A stretch of 40,735 nt of DNA from Verrucomicrobiota bacterium (GTDB taxonomy: Bacteria > Verrucomicrobiota > Verrucomicrobiia > Chthoniobacterales > JAFAMB01), in the NCBI GenBank assembly GCA_019239825.1, contig JAFAZK010000078.1, forward strand, positions 1-40,735. The letters are read 5' to 3'. Under the pieces are notes generated by a model. It did no database searches and was not told the DNA's origin. It worked only from the letters and a program-made list of their open reading frames with translations. A program made the position numbers and the translations under genes. This document shows, piece after piece, positions 18,343-27,049 of the stretch; the stretch's first letter is position 1, and each line of letters opens with the position of its first letter.

Positions 18343-18757
18343 TTGACTGATCAGTCAACCGCGCCTTCGAGTTGGTCAAGCTCTAGATATTAAGAAACGA
18401 GTTACCGCGAAGCGATTAAGGCTCGGTTCGCCCACGGTAGTGAGCGCGCCCTGGAGGGGAGCCGCTTTCGCCTGTGTCCGTTCGAGCGCCACAAATTTAG
18501 CGCACACCGCGTATGCCGACTGCAAACCGTAGTTAACAAGCGGCTCCCGCGAACGTCCCCTGATTTTGCCACCACCACCGGCGTCCTAGAACGGGCTGTC
18601 ACTGCGAGTGAAGTCACGCCGTGGGTCGCTTCCGGGAGCCGGTCTGCTAGCCATATTGGTAGGCGTCCTCGGCTCTGATTCCTCCGTTCTTTTCGCTAGG
18701 CGTTTGAACGGGCAAAAGCGGCTCCCTCCAAAGAGAGAGAGGCGGCTTCGATCGACA
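18343..18757. other. Gap filled by four-box element copy II
   Basis: No gene is recognisable between the quinone oxidoreductase start and the Hsp20 terminator. The repeat at 18451-18730 fills most of it. Confidence 0.5.
18451..18730. repeat. Four-box inverted-repeat element, copy II
   Basis: Box A CTGGAGGGGAGCCGCTTT (18451-18468), B' AACAAGCGGCTCCCGCGAAC (18535-18554), B (18630-18650, TTCCGGGAGCCGG...CTGCTAG) and A' AAAGCGGCTCCCTCCA (18715-18730). Inter-box DNA is clearly related to copy III: TTTCGCCTGT after A, GTTAACAAG before B', and ACGCCGTGGGT before B. GAACGGGC before A' is shared with copy I. Confidence 0.85.
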
Positions 18758-18790
18758 AACAAAAACCCGTCCGGGAAAATCCGGACGGGC
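18758..18790 (-). terminator. Rho-independent terminator of the Hsp20 operon
   Basis: Read on the minus strand, CCCGTCCGG (18789-18781), a six-base loop and CCGGACGGG (18774-18766) form a perfect 9-bp GC-rich stem followed by TTTTTGTTT. It starts 30 bp after the stop codon of the distal hsp20 gene. Confidence 0.9.
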
Positions 18791-18819
18791 CATCTTGCGA
18801 AGAAAATCTAAACCAGCAA

Positions 18820-19197
18820 TTACTCGAGCGTGATTCGTCGAGGTTTCAGCTGTTCAGCCTTCGGCAGATTCACGGTTAGAATACCCTGGTCGATGCGGGC
18901 CGAAATCCGGTTGGCATCGATTGACGGATCGAGTTCGTACACTCGGCGATACGAGAGCTGACGCGTCTCCCGGTGCAATGCTTCTGCACTCTCACTCGAA
19001 GCTTGCCGTTCTCCGACCAGCACAAGCTTGCCATCTTCAACGGTAACCCGAATGCCATCCCGGTTGACCCCTGGCATTTCCGCATAAAGAACGTATCCCG
19101 AGTCCGCCGTCTCAATATCGACGTACGGAGCAACGTAGGCAGTATGCTCGGTCGTCGGCTGACCTGACCTTTGATTCTCTTGAGAAACGATGTTCAT
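18820..19197 (-). CDS. Hsp20/alpha-crystallin small heat-shock protein (distal copy)
   Basis: ATP-independent holdase that binds unfolding proteins. The 125-residue protein (start ATG at 19197, MNIVSQENQ) contains a full alpha-crystallin domain: APYVDIETADSGYVLYAEMPGV, the V-D-G-x-L-V-L-V-G-E-R strand, RVYELDPSIDANRI and the signature ARIDQGILTVNLPK, ending PRRITLE. The frame is open 19 codons further up to 19254, but those codons cover the intercistronic hairpin and a poly-lysine run, so they are probably not translated. No strong Shine-Dalgarno. It is shorter at the N-terminus than its neighbour and only distantly similar, so the two may form hetero-oligomers. Confidence 0.92.
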   Translation of the reverse strand: MNIVSQENQRSGQPTTEHTAYVAPYVDIETADSGYVLYAEMPGVNRDGIRVTVEDGKLVLVGERQASSESAEALHRETRQLSYRRVYELDPSIDANRISARIDQGILTVNLPKAEQLKPRRITLE

Positions 19198-19215
19198 AGT
19201 CTTTTTCTTTTTGGT

Positions 19216-19243
19216 TTGGAGCCGAGCGCCCGCTCGGCTCCAA
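19216..19243 (-). promoter_or_regulatory. Intercistronic hairpin between the two hsp20 genes
   Basis: TTGGAGCCGAGC (19216-19227) and GCTCGGCTCCAA (19232-19243) form a perfect 12-bp stem with a 4-nt loop, ending 18 bp before the distal start codon. There is no following U-run on the minus strand, so differential mRNA stability or translation control is more likely than termination. Confidence 0.6.
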
Positions 19244-19253
19244 TTACACCCCA

Positions 19254-19718
19254 TTAACCAACGGAAACCTCGATTTGCTTCGGCTTGGCCTCTTCAGCCT
19301 TCGGCAAAACAACCTTCAGGATACCGTCCTGATAAGTCGCTTTCACTTTATTGCCGTCGACGCTGGCGGGCAGCGTAACACTGCGCTGGAAACGACCGAA
19401 GAAACGCTCGTTTTTATAGCCTTCCTCACCTTTCTTCTCCTGCTTCCGCTCTCCCGAGATGGTGAGAACGCCGTCGTGCAGTGACAGTTCGATGTCCTCC
19501 TTTTTCAGGCCGGGCAACTCGACGACCACAGTGAATTGGTCATTGTCCTGGTACACATCCAGAGCCGGAGTCCAGCGATGGAAAGAGCCGGGCGTGCGAA
19601 AAGCCGGGCCGAATGAGCTATCGAATAAGCGATCCAGTTCGCCGCGAAGCACGGCGAAACGGTCGACAGCCTGTGCTAGATCTGAGCCACCTTGGTTGTG
19701 ATAGCGGATTATATTCAT
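19254..19718 (-). CDS. Hsp20/alpha-crystallin small heat-shock protein (proximal copy)
   Basis: Small heat-shock chaperone of 154 residues. The N-terminal arm carries the bacterial LRGELDRLFDSSFG helix, followed by the alpha-crystallin domain (TPALDVYQDNDQFTVVVELPGLKKEDIELSL, GVLTISGERK, FQRSVTLPASVD and ATYQDGILKVVLPK). The start is ATG at 19718 (MNIIRYHNQ), preceded by a good AAAGGAG about 10 nt upstream, which decides against the ten extra upstream codons. It is the first gene of a two-gene operon ending at the terminator near 18770. Confidence 0.95.
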   Translation of the reverse strand: MNIIRYHNQGGSDLAQAVDRFAVLRGELDRLFDSSFGPAFRTPGSFHRWTPALDVYQDNDQFTVVVELPGLKKEDIELSLHDGVLTISGERKQEKKGEEGYKNERFFGRFQRSVTLPASVDGNKVKATYQDGILKVVLPKAEEAKPKQIEVSVG

Positions 19719-19767
19719 GGGTTTGAAACTCCTTTGGAAAACCTTCATTTTACGCTAGAGAAGAAAA

Positions 19768-19785
19768 GCTTGAGGCATGCCAGGA
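19768..19785 (-). promoter_or_regulatory. Possible sigma-54-type promoter of the hsp20 operon
   Basis: On the minus strand CCTGGCATGCCTCAAGCTT contains GG-N10-GC with a TGGCAT -24 element, about 50 bp upstream of the proximal hsp20 start. The -12 side (AAGCT) is a poor match to TTGCA. I saw no CIRCE element. A weak call that only a start-site map can settle. Confidence 0.25.
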
Positions 19786-19855
19786 ATACGATATGAATGG
19801 AAGTATCAGGGAATCAGTCAGTTATGACGATTGAGGTTAGTCCTGTATCAGGAAT

Positions 19856-20305
19856 GTGCGCCAGGTCGTCACACTACTGGACCGATCCGTCCACCGTAAG
19901 CGCCAGATTGGCGCAATCTCGGATCGAAGCCTCAGCCGGGCCGAGTCTTATTATCCCTTCGGAGTAAGTCCGACTGTCGCGGTGCCAACAGGGCTTGGAA
20001 GCTCGTCGCACCACTTCCTCCTCAGAACGGATTTGTGCCTAGGGATACTCGAAGCCCGAACTTCAACCCCTTGCTTCTTCAGTGTTACAAGTTGGTCCGC
20101 CCCGATGTATCGTTACAACCTGTGGTTTAGCCAATCGCCGAAACATCAACCCTTCTTCAACGGAGCGACGGAGGCTTTACGCAAAAGCTTAGCGGATGCC
20201 GAGTTTTGGGCGGGCGAACAGCACTTGAAACCTGCCGGTGCACGCATTTTTACTCAAACTTCTGCTGATTACTTCATCGATGCCATCAAGAACCACGAGC
20301 TGTAA
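19856..20305 (+). pseudogene. 3' remnant of an SGNH-like acyltransferase partner gene
   Basis: The frame is open for 149 codons, but only the C-terminal half (from about residue 68, base 20057) makes sense. FFSVTSWS, YNLW, PFFNGATEAL and HLKPAGARIFT align in order with FFAFPSWS, YNIW, RFFDGDATRL and HLQQAGAELYS at the end of the next gene (20381-21502). The catalytic Asp of the DxxH motif (WYDQLH in the intact gene) is replaced by Gly (WAGEQH). The N-terminal 65 residues are unlike anything in the intact copy. It is probably a leftover of a duplicated or replaced paralogue. Confidence 0.65.
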
Positions 20306-20380
20306 ATGCCGGCAACGCCGTGAACAGCCCAAGACGATCGCCCGGTCGAGCTTCTCGGCCGCGGAGCTTGCCGCTTCCCT

Positions 20381-21502
20381 ATGATGGTGCCGCTAGTTGG
20401 ATGCCTCTTATTGGTTGTACTGGCTGCAATTCGAGTACCGTCAGGAATCGGGCGGATGCCACGCTGGTATAGCCTTCTGGTGCCGCTCGGACTTTGGTTG
20501 GTAATCATCAACCTATCGATGCCGCTCCCGAAATCGTATCCCGATTCGCCGGCTCCCGGGCTGGTGTTACAAGCGGTGCAAAAGCTAGACCCAGGAGCAT
20601 TGGCGGGAATTCAGTACGTGATCATCGTTGAGGGGAGCAGCGTGACTTGGAACGGTTTTGATGGCGAGCGCGTGCAGCGAGTGCTCGCGGAGAATGGTCT
20701 CCCTTCGCTTGTGATTCAACTGTCATTCGCCGGCGCAAACCATGCAGAAAGATACGAATACCTGAAAGAGTTTGTGGAAGCCTTGCGGCCGGATCAGCTC
20801 GATGCTCTTCGCCGGGTAAAGCTAATTCTTTGCCGGGAAGTCGAGCTCGGTTATGACAAAAACCCACTAAACAATTTCCTGAGAAATGGATCTACCGGGC
20901 GCTCTCTCCGATATCTTGATCCGCCAAACGTGCCGATGTTTTTTTCGTGGTTAGCCCTAAAGTATCGTCCAATCGACTGGATTAGAGAGCATACGCTTCT
21001 CAGCAACCTGACCGGATGCGTACTGTTCAATCTGTTCCACGTCGGTTATGTGCCCAGGATAGAAAGTCTAACCGCCCCGGCTAAGACTGAACCTTTTATT
21101 CCCAATCTTACCCAGAGCCCCGGATTCGCCCCGGGCGGCTCACTCGATAGCGTCCACGATTGGCCACTAGATAAACGTTTAACCTCAATGTTTGCGGAGA
21201 ATCTGGCTTGGCAGAAGAAAAGGGACCAGGATTTCAGAGACGCGTTCCGAGGCCTGATCAAATCGGAATATTTCTTTGCCTTTCCCAGCTGGTCGAAGCA
21301 AAACGCCGATTACAACATTTGGAAGCGCCGGCAACCGGGCAACGAGCGGTTCTTTGATGGGGATGCTACACGATTAATAGACGAATTGAATTCACCATCG
21401 CTCTGGTACGATCAACTTCACTTACAGCAAGCCGGAGCAGAGCTCTACTCCGACGAATTTGGCAAATACCTGGTCGAACGGATTCAATCGAAGAGCCTTT
21501 AA
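20381..21502 (+). CDS. SGNH-hydrolase-like membrane protein (DltD/AlgX-like partner of MBOAT)
   Basis: Probable second-step acyltransferase that receives an acyl group exported by the MBOAT protein and moves it to an extracellular glycan. The 373 residues have two N-terminal hydrophobic segments (about 4-18 and 30-46), then the periplasmic domain with block-I-like VEGSSVTWNG (Ser86 or Ser87 as nucleophile) and the C-terminal DxxH motif DQLH (Asp344, His347). The stop codon touches the ATG of the MBOAT gene with no spacer, so the two are co-translated. The target polymer is unknown; exopolysaccharide acetylation is the standard expectation. Confidence 0.8.
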   Translation: MMVPLVGCLLLVVLAAIRVPSGIGRMPRWYSLLVPLGLWLVIINLSMPLPKSYPDSPAPGLVLQAVQKLDPGALAGIQYVIIVEGSSVTWNGFDGERVQRVLAENGLPSLVIQLSFAGANHAERYEYLKEFVEALRPDQLDALRRVKLILCREVELGYDKNPLNNFLRNGSTGRSLRYLDPPNVPMFFSWLALKYRPIDWIREHTLLSNLTGCVLFNLFHVGYVPRIESLTAPAKTEPFIPNLTQSPGFAPGGSLDSVHDWPLDKRLTSMFAENLAWQKKRDQDFRDAFRGLIKSEYFFAFPSWSKQNADYNIWKRRQPGNERFFDGDATRLIDELNSPSLWYDQLHLQQAGAELYSDEFGKYLVERIQSKSL

Positions 21503-22945
21503 ATGCTGTTCAACTCGGGATCCTTCTTCTGTTTTCTGCTGTTGGTATTGCCAACCTATTGGCTGTTGCCCTCTAACTTCCTGCGAAAAGTATTGTTAGT
21601 CGGGGCCAGCTTTGTTTTTTACGCCTGGTGGGACTGGCGCTTCTTGGGGCTGCTTAGTTTTGTTATTTTGTCGGTCTTCTTCGGCGCGCGATTTGTCCTG
21701 TACGAACGAAGAAAAGGGAACCGGCGCCGGGCTTTGATTTATTTGTGGTGCTGTCTCGGCGTTGAGCTCGCTGTCTTAGGCTTTTTCAAATACTTCAATT
21801 TTTTCGAAGCTAATCTCGTTTCGGCTCTGCAGGGTCTCGGAATAAATGTCGCGGCCTCGGGCGTTCTTTTTCAGGTACTCCTGCCAATCGGGATCAGCTT
21901 CTATACATTCCACGCCATCACGTTGGCTGTAGATACTTTCCGCGGAAATGTGGATCGAGAAGTCTCGTTGCTCGATGTGGCGTTGTACATTGCCTTTTTC
22001 CCCCAGCTGGTTGCCGGACCGATCGTTCGCGCCACGGTTTTTCTACCCCAGATAGAAAAGAAAAGAACATTCGACGGAGAGGATCTCTTCGTGGCGATGC
22101 AGTCCATCGGCTTCGGGTTCCTGTATAAGGTAGTGTTTGCCGACGCGATTGCCCCATTTGTCGATTCCATTTTTAAAGCGCCGGCGCAGTTCTCCTGGGT
22201 TTATCTGCTGGCGGGCGGCTTAGGATTTTACTGCCAGATCTATTTCGACTTTAACGGGTATTCACTGATCGCCATCGGCGTATCCCGACTGTTTGGTTAT
22301 CGCTTACCAGACAATTTCAACTTCCCCTATTGTGCGACCAGTCTGACCACCTTCTGGCATCGCTGGCATATCTCTCTTTCCACCTGGCTGCGCGATTACC
22401 TTTACATCCCTCTAGGTGGTAACCGGGGCACGTTATTAAGGCAGCTCCGCAATCTAATGTGCACGATGCTGTTAGGCGGGCTTTGGCATGGAGCCAGCTG
22501 GAACTTCGTCTTGTGGGGTGGCATGCATGGCGCCGTGCTCTGTGCAGAAAAGGCGATCCGGATAGGCCAAACTCGGAAAGAGTATCGGGAGTTTGGGTTG
22601 AGTATCGGTCTCGTGTTCGGTTGGGTGGTAACACAGATCATTGTCTTTCTGCTCTGGATCCCGTTTCGGGCATCGAACTTTCAAGACACCTTGAATTTCG
22701 TCGGGAATATTTTCTTGCTGAAATCCGGCGCCCCGGAGGCGGAGCATCTGGCCGGGATGATCCCTTGGCTTTTGTTAGTACTACCCATCGTTTGCGATAC
22801 GTTTGTGGTGCGTTCACTTAGGGTATGGCGCGAGAAACCGGCGCTGAATCCCGAGCTTGCGTTCGCAATCTTGGTGCTGGCCGCGCTCTGTGTGGCGTTG
22901 TTGGCTAAGACCGGGTTACGGCCCTTCATCTACTTTCAATTTTAA
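21503..22945 (+). CDS. MBOAT-family membrane-bound O-acyltransferase (AlgI/DltB-like)
   Basis: Polytopic inner-membrane protein that passes acyl groups, usually acetyl, across the membrane for polysaccharide O-acylation. The 480 residues open with the AlgI-type [20 protein letters not shown] and contain [10 protein letters not shown] (165-174), the cytoplasmic signature [25 protein letters not shown] (about 282-306) and [11 protein letters not shown], with the invariant catalytic histidine at 329. About eleven hydrophobic segments are visible. It follows the SGNH-like gene with zero spacing, the normal pairing. Confidence 0.95.
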   Translation: MLFNSGSFFCFLLLVLPTYWLLPSNFLRKVLLVGASFVFYAWWDWRFLGLLSFVILSVFFGARFVLYERRKGNRRRALIYLWCCLGVELAVLGFFKYFNFFEANLVSALQGLGINVAASGVLFQVLLPIGISFYTFHAITLAVDTFRGNVDREVSLLDVALYIAFFPQLVAGPIVRATVFLPQIEKKRTFDGEDLFVAMQSIGFGFLYKVVFADAIAPFVDSIFKAPAQFSWVYLLAGGLGFYCQIYFDFNGYSLIAIGVSRLFGYRLPDNFNFPYCATSLTTFWHRWHISLSTWLRDYLYIPLGGNRGTLLRQLRNLMCTMLLGGLWHGASWNFVLWGGMHGAVLCAEKAIRIGQTRKEYREFGLSIGLVFGWVVTQIIVFLLWIPFRASNFQDTLNFVGNIFLLKSGAPEAEHLAGMIPWLLLVLPIVCDTFVVRSLRVWREKPALNPELAFAILVLAALCVALLAKTGLRPFIYFQF

Positions 22946-22985
22946 GCTGCTTGAAAACCAAGGCTTGTGTCCGAAAGTGGATCCC

Positions 22986-23618
22986 ATGAGACAAGAAGCC
23001 GATGAACCCCAGGCCCCTGTGTTGGTTCCGACGGTAATCGAAGACACCGGATCCGGAGAGCGCGGCTACGATATTTACAGCCGCCTTCTGAAGGATCGGA
23101 TTATCTTTCTCGGTACGGAAATCGATGACACGGTAGCGAACCTGGTGATCGCGCAGCTGCTTTTTTTACAAACTCAAGCGGCGGATCAGGATGTCAGTCT
23201 CTACATCAATTCTCCCGGCGGATCGGTGACCGCTGGCCTAGCCATCTACGACACGATGCAGTTCTTAAGCTGTGACGTCGCGACATATTGTTTAGGCATG
23301 GCTGCGAGCATGGGATCGTTCTTGTTAGCAGCAGGCACCAAGGGAAAAAGACACGCGCTACCCAACTGCGATATTATGATCCATCAACCGTCTGGCGGTG
23401 CTCAAGGTGCAGCTAGCGACATGGAAAGATCCGTAGAACAACTCCTGAAAGCGAAGCAGCGCCTTAGCCGGATCTACGCATTGCATACTGGAAAGAGCGA
23501 AGCGGAGATTCAGATCGATATGGATCGTGACTTTTGGCTTTCAGCCGAAGAAGCCAAAGCCTACGGCTTGGTTGATCAAGTTGTCGCGACTGCACCGTCG
23601 GCGCCTTCCCGACGCTGA
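22986..23618 (+). CDS. clpP: ATP-dependent Clp protease proteolytic subunit
   Basis: Serine protease that forms tetradecamers with ClpX or ClpA ATPases to degrade unfolded and tagged proteins. The 210 residues contain [20 protein letters not shown] (73-92), nucleophile Ser108 in [14 protein letters not shown], His133 in IMIHQPSGG and the acidic residue at Asp182 in [19 protein letters not shown] chose ATG at 22986 (MRQEADEPQ); the frame extends upstream into the MBOAT gene, but that part reads as a shadow. It starts 40 bp after MBOAT. The usual tig/clpX neighbours are absent. Confidence 0.96.
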   Translation: MRQEADEPQAPVLVPTVIEDTGSGERGYDIYSRLLKDRIIFLGTEIDDTVANLVIAQLLFLQTQAADQDVSLYINSPGGSVTAGLAIYDTMQFLSCDVATYCLGMAASMGSFLLAAGTKGKRHALPNCDIMIHQPSGGAQGAASDMERSVEQLLKAKQRLSRIYALHTGKSEAEIQIDMDRDFWLSAEEAKAYGLVDQVVATAPSAPSRR

Positions 23619-23766
23619 TCGGGCCTCAGCAGCTGGTCACCATTCTGTTCCGTAGCGGACAGAAAGCTCACATCACCTAACGCCTGCTCCCACGTCCGCA
23701 GCGACCACCTGAAATAGATCTGCCGGGCTCATTATGGCCGACATCGCGCCACCCTTACGGCTCACC

Positions 23767-24474
23767 TCAGGGCGCATTCGTTTGCGATCCGGAATTTACC
23801 CGATGCGTACCTGGCGCCACTTGGTAGAGAACCTGCCCGTCCTTTTCAACAATATCTTTGATGATCGTCGACAGATAAACCGACTCGGAAGTGAATCGCT
23901 CAAACTTGGAGATTCGTGAACGATTTAGAACTCGGAACCCATAACGTTCGAAAAGGTGAAGGGTTCGACGTTCGTCAAAGGTGACCATTTGCGCGCTGAT
24001 CTGCTTAACTCCGTGATCGGCTAAAAACCGAAGATAGCGCTCCAATACCGCTCGAAAAACCGCGATCTGTTTAAGTTCGGGCAAAAAATTCATATGAAAA
24101 TGTCCGACGTCTCGCGGCGCACTCGGCACCTCACGCCAAGCGTTCATGGCAATCCATCGAATGTACCGTCGCGATTCCGCCTTGTAGCGCGGAAGACGGA
24201 ACAGGGCTTTGGCGCCGAGGGAAACAGATTGGCGAACACTAAAGATCTGATGCCGGCGCGGGAATCGGCATCCGAGCAGGTATCCAACCACGGAGTCATT
24301 AATGGTAACGACGAACGCTGAGTCGGGCTCGCAGGTGAGGTAATAATCGGTTAAGAAATCAGCAAACAACTCCCGGTCCTCAAAGACTGGATCGATTGGT
24401 TTGCCGAGGAACCCGGTTCGGCAGCAAAGATCGCGAACCGCCTCTCGATCAGACGGCTGATATACGCGCACCAT
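23767..24474 (-). CDS. GNAT-family N-acetyltransferase
   Basis: Predicted cytoplasmic acyl-CoA-dependent acetyltransferase of about 235 residues. The N-terminal VRVYQPSDREAVRDLCCRTGF is the first GNAT strand and helix, AFVVTINDSVVGYLLGCRFP the central strands, and the C-terminal LFERYGFRVLNRSRISKF the last helix-strand pair. A long insert (about residues 85-125, basic) is unusual for small GNATs. I chose ATG at 24474; the frame is open to 24627, but the extra N-terminus (SPNAKRQTANAERF) is simply the translated TTTGGCG word repeat. It lies downstream of the GT4 gene on the same strand, separated by that repeat. The substrate is unknown. Confidence 0.78.
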   Translation of the reverse strand: MVRVYQPSDREAVRDLCCRTGFLGKPIDPVFEDRELFADFLTDYYLTCEPDSAFVVTINDSVVGYLLGCRFPRRHQIFSVRQSVSLGAKALFRLPRYKAESRRYIRWIAMNAWREVPSAPRDVGHFHMNFLPELKQIAVFRAVLERYLRFLADHGVKQISAQMVTFDERRTLHLFERYGFRVLNRSRISKFERFTSESVYLSTIIKDIVEKDGQVLYQVAPGTHRVNSGSQTNAP

Positions 24475-24478
24475 AAAA

Positions 24479-24631
24479 CGTTCGGCGTTTGCCGTTTGGC
24501 GTTTGGCGTTCGGCGATGCGGACGACATCGACATTGATACTTCTCTAAAGCAGGTGACCTGCAAGAGAAGTTTTAGCCTACGCCCACGGAGCGACGAGCC
24601 GCCGAGCCGCCAAACGCCGAACGGCAAAGGC
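24479..24631. repeat. Low-complexity inverted arms (TTTGGCG/TTCGGCG words) with central hairpin
   Basis: Left arm 24479-24517 is a near-tandem run of TTCGGCG and TTTGGCG words; right arm 24598-24631 carries the complementary CGCCAAA and CGCCGAA words. Between them CTTCTCT (24540-24546) and AGAGAAG, with GCAGGT/ACCTGC nested inside, form a further strong hairpin. The element sits between the GT4 and GNAT genes of one minus-strand unit and reaches the GT4 stop codon. Confidence 0.75.
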
Positions 24632-25785
24632 TAACCCGCAGACAGCCGGCCGTAGATATCAAACATTTGGCGAAAAACGCGGCGCCAAGAATAACGCTTG
24701 GCAACCTGTTGGCTCGCAGCCTCGCCGATCTGAGCCAGATCTAACTTTTTCGATTCGAGAATCGCGGCTGTCAGGGAATCCGGAGAATTCTCTTCTGCCC
24801 AATGCGTTTGATCGCTCAAAATAATGCGGTCCATATAGCTTCCCCGAATGCCGACTACAGGAGTTCCGCTGGCTTGGGCCTCCAGCGCCACCAGTCCGAA
24901 AGTCTCTTGCACGCTCGGATGTACGAATAGATCGGCAGCCCGATAGACCGCTGCTAATTCGTCTTGGGCAGAGATGTACCGGAGCCAAGAGACAGCCTTT
25001 GTGCCTCGCGACAGTTCCCGAAGCTGATCCCGCAGCGGACCATCACCGACGACCAGCAAATGAAAGCGCCCCGCGTTTTCACCGTTCAAAATCTCAAAAG
25101 CGTCAAATAGGGTTTTAACGTTTTTTTCGTGCGCCAGGCGGCCAACGTAGAGCAGCAGAAATCGGTCAGCCGGGATTTCCATCCGAGCTCGAGTAGCGCT
25201 TCCATCTTTCCCCGGGCGAAAAATATCGGTGTCAATCCCGAGCTCGGCCAAGATCACATTCTCGACTCCCCATTGGCCCAATACCTGACCGAGCGCAGCC
25301 GACGGGACAAACGTAGCCTTAAAATGGTTATATAGCGCGCGAACGTAAGTTCGAGCCATCTCCATCACGATCTCGGTGGCAGTTTCTCCCAGGAATTTTG
25401 AAGTGGTCCTCAGATAGGCTTCGGGGAAATTCGAGTGATAGAAGCCGACTACCGGGATGCGTAAGGCGCATCCGGAAGAGATCGCTTTCCAGGCTAGTTG
25501 GTAGGGGTCGCTTGATTCGATAACATCTGGTCGTTCCCGCTCAAGGAGCTGCTGCACCGCGCGCAGGTGCAAGAGAGCGCGATAGCGCGAAGTTCGTGAC
25601 ACGAGCGGGGACTTAATAGAGTAGGTGCGGCTGTTCTCGGTCTCCGCGCATGAGGTTTCGTCTCCCGGGATTATCAGGAGGTGTTGATGACCGTTGGCGA
25701 TCGCGTACTTCCGCTTCTCTTCGAGGTAGCGCTTCACTCCGCCGCTAAACGGGGAGTAAAATTGCGTCAAATCGCAAACCTTCAT
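24631..25785 (-). CDS. Glycosyltransferase family 4 (GT-B fold)
   Basis: Probable cytoplasmic or membrane-associated retaining glycosyltransferase using a nucleotide sugar, possibly GDP-mannose by analogy to mannosyltransferases of this shape. The 384 residues have an N-terminal acceptor domain with the FYSPFSGGVKRYLEE glycine loop and a C-terminal donor domain with LLYVGRLAHEKNVKTLFDAF (family GRL-x-x-EK motif), LLVVGDGPLRDQL and the E-x7-E motif in QETFGLVALEAQASGTPVVG. ATG at 25785 gives the expected MKVCDLTQFYSPFSGG start. The GNAT gene follows after a 150-bp repeat, suggesting shared transcription. Confidence 0.92.
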   Translation of the reverse strand: MKVCDLTQFYSPFSGGVKRYLEEKRKYAIANGHQHLLIIPGDETSCAETENSRTYSIKSPLVSRTSRYRALLHLRAVQQLLERERPDVIESSDPYQLAWKAISSGCALRIPVVGFYHSNFPEAYLRTTSKFLGETATEIVMEMARTYVRALYNHFKATFVPSAALGQVLGQWGVENVILAELGIDTDIFRPGKDGSATRARMEIPADRFLLLYVGRLAHEKNVKTLFDAFEILNGENAGRFHLLVVGDGPLRDQLRELSRGTKAVSWLRYISAQDELAAVYRAADLFVHPSVQETFGLVALEAQASGTPVVGIRGSYMDRIILSDQTHWAEENSPDSLTAAILESKKLDLAQIGEAASQQVAKRYSWRRVFRQMFDIYGRLSAG

Positions 25786-25786
25786 T

Positions 25787-25890
25787 AGCCTGAATCAGCC
25801 GTAAAATGCGTGGTGCCCTTAAGTCTTACTGGCTGAGCGGACGAAGTCATAGGCGACGGTTGCCATGCATTCTACGGCTGAATTCAGGCT
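25787..25890. repeat. Inverted repeat filling the trxB-GT4 gap
   Basis: AGCCTGAATCAGCCGTAAAATG (25787-25808; AGCCTGAAT then CAGCCGTA) is matched by its reverse complement at 25868-25890 with two differences. One arm abuts the GT4 start codon, the other overlaps the TAG stop of trxB (25889-25891). A structured intercistronic spacer. Confidence 0.7.
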
Positions 25891-26827
25891 ATTCCTGGTC
25901 CGTCAAATAGCGCTCGGCATCCATCGCGGCCATGCATCCTTGCCCGGCGGCAGTTACGGCCTGACGATAGTGAGGATCAACCACATCTCCAGCCGCAAAA
26001 ACCCCGGATATCTCGGTCAGTGAGCCGTTTTTCTTAAGCAAATAACCGTTCTTATCTGTCGGCAGCCAATTGCGAAATGCATCCGTATTTGGAGTATGGC
26101 CGATTGCAATAAAGACGCACTTCACTTCCAAGGTGGATTCCTCGTTGGTCTCGATGTTTTTGAGTTTAACCCCCCGCATTTCACCCCGTTCATCGGCCAG
26201 GTATTCCGTGATTACCGTGTTCCAAATCGGTTTGATCTTCGGATGATTGAGGGCTCGCGTCGCCAGAATTGCAGAGGCACGAAACGAATCCCGGCGATGA
26301 ATCAGGTGAACCTCGGAAGCGAATTTGGTCAGAAACACTGCCTCCTCACAAGCGGTATCGCCCCCGCCCACCACACAGACCGGGACGTTCCGGTAAAAGG
26401 CTCCATCACAGGTAGCGCACGAAGTCAGACCGTGACCCTTCATCCCTTTCTCGTTGGGCAGGCCGAGCCATTTGGCTGACGCGCCACTGGCAACAATCAC
26501 ACTCTTCGCTTCCAACCATTCGCCGTCGACCTTGAGACGATGAAGATTCTTACCGGGTTCAAATTCGTCGACTTCGGCGTACCGGAAGCGAGCGCCAAAT
26601 TTCTCCGCTTGCCGATGCATGTTCATAATCAGTTGCGGCCCATCGATCCCGTCGGGAAATCCTGGGAAATTTTCGACTAGAGTGGTTGTAGTCAGTTGGC
26701 CGCCGGGTTCACGACCTTCCAAGACCAACGGAGAAAGGTTTGCCCGGGCTGCATAGATCGCGGCGGTCAAGCCGGAGCAACCCGTGCCTACAATAACGAG
26801 GTTTTCGATGGAGCCGTTACGTTCCAT
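25889..26827 (-). CDS. trxB: Thioredoxin reductase
   Basis: NADPH-dependent flavoenzyme reducing thioredoxin in the cytoplasm. The 312 residues contain the FAD motif IVGTGCSGLTAAIYAARANL (12-31), the redox-active disulfide CATC (137-140) in SCATCDGAFYR, the NADPH motif CVVGGGDTACEEA (151-163) and the second FAD motif GVFAAGDVVDPHYRQAVTAAGQG. In most TrxB proteins the first glycine motif reads GSGPAG; here it is GTGCSG. ATG at 26827 faces the divergent ribE gene across a low-complexity inverted repeat. Confidence 0.96.
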   Translation of the reverse strand: MERNGSIENLVIVGTGCSGLTAAIYAARANLSPLVLEGREPGGQLTTTTLVENFPGFPDGIDGPQLIMNMHRQAEKFGARFRYAEVDEFEPGKNLHRLKVDGEWLEAKSVIVASGASAKWLGLPNEKGMKGHGLTSCATCDGAFYRNVPVCVVGGGDTACEEAVFLTKFASEVHLIHRRDSFRASAILATRALNHPKIKPIWNTVITEYLADERGEMRGVKLKNIETNEESTLEVKCVFIAIGHTPNTDAFRNWLPTDKNGYLLKKNGSLTEISGVFAAGDVVDPHYRQAVTAAGQGCMAAMDAERYLTDQE

Positions 26828-26835
26828 TCAGATGG

Positions 26836-27043
26836 GAGGTTCTAAGTTATAGGTTCTAAGTTTTAAGTTATACGCTCAAGGTTATGCGATCTTGGAGCTC
26901 ACATCGACGATTCTCCGGTCTTGGAAAACGAGCGACTTTGCACGTTCGACCCTGAACGTCTAATTTCAAACCCTGAACTGCCCGGGGCGATACAACGTCA
27001 AACTATAACCTAAAGCGTAAAACCTCTAACTTATAACCTCCAA
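26836..27043. repeat. Low-complexity inverted arms (TTCTAAGTTATA words) between trxB and ribE
   Basis: Left arm 26836-26886 repeats GGTTCTAAGTTATA and TTTTAAGTTATA words. Right arm 27001-27042 repeats the complementary AACTATAACC, AACCTCTAACTTATAACC. The roughly 115 bp between the arms also carries a CTGAAC/TCTAATTTCAAACCCTGAAC word. It fills the divergent region where both promoters must lie. Confidence 0.75.
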
Positions 27044-27049
27044 CACGAC

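Noticed and set aside
22857-22985. Longer ClpP start overlapping the MBOAT gene
   Set aside because: The extra 43 residues ([11 protein letters not shown]...) are an out-of-frame reading of MBOAT; ATG at 22986 gives normal ClpP length.
27001-27049. FMN riboswitch upstream of ribE
   Set aside because: The region is a low-complexity repeat arm and shows none of the conserved RFN-element motifs.
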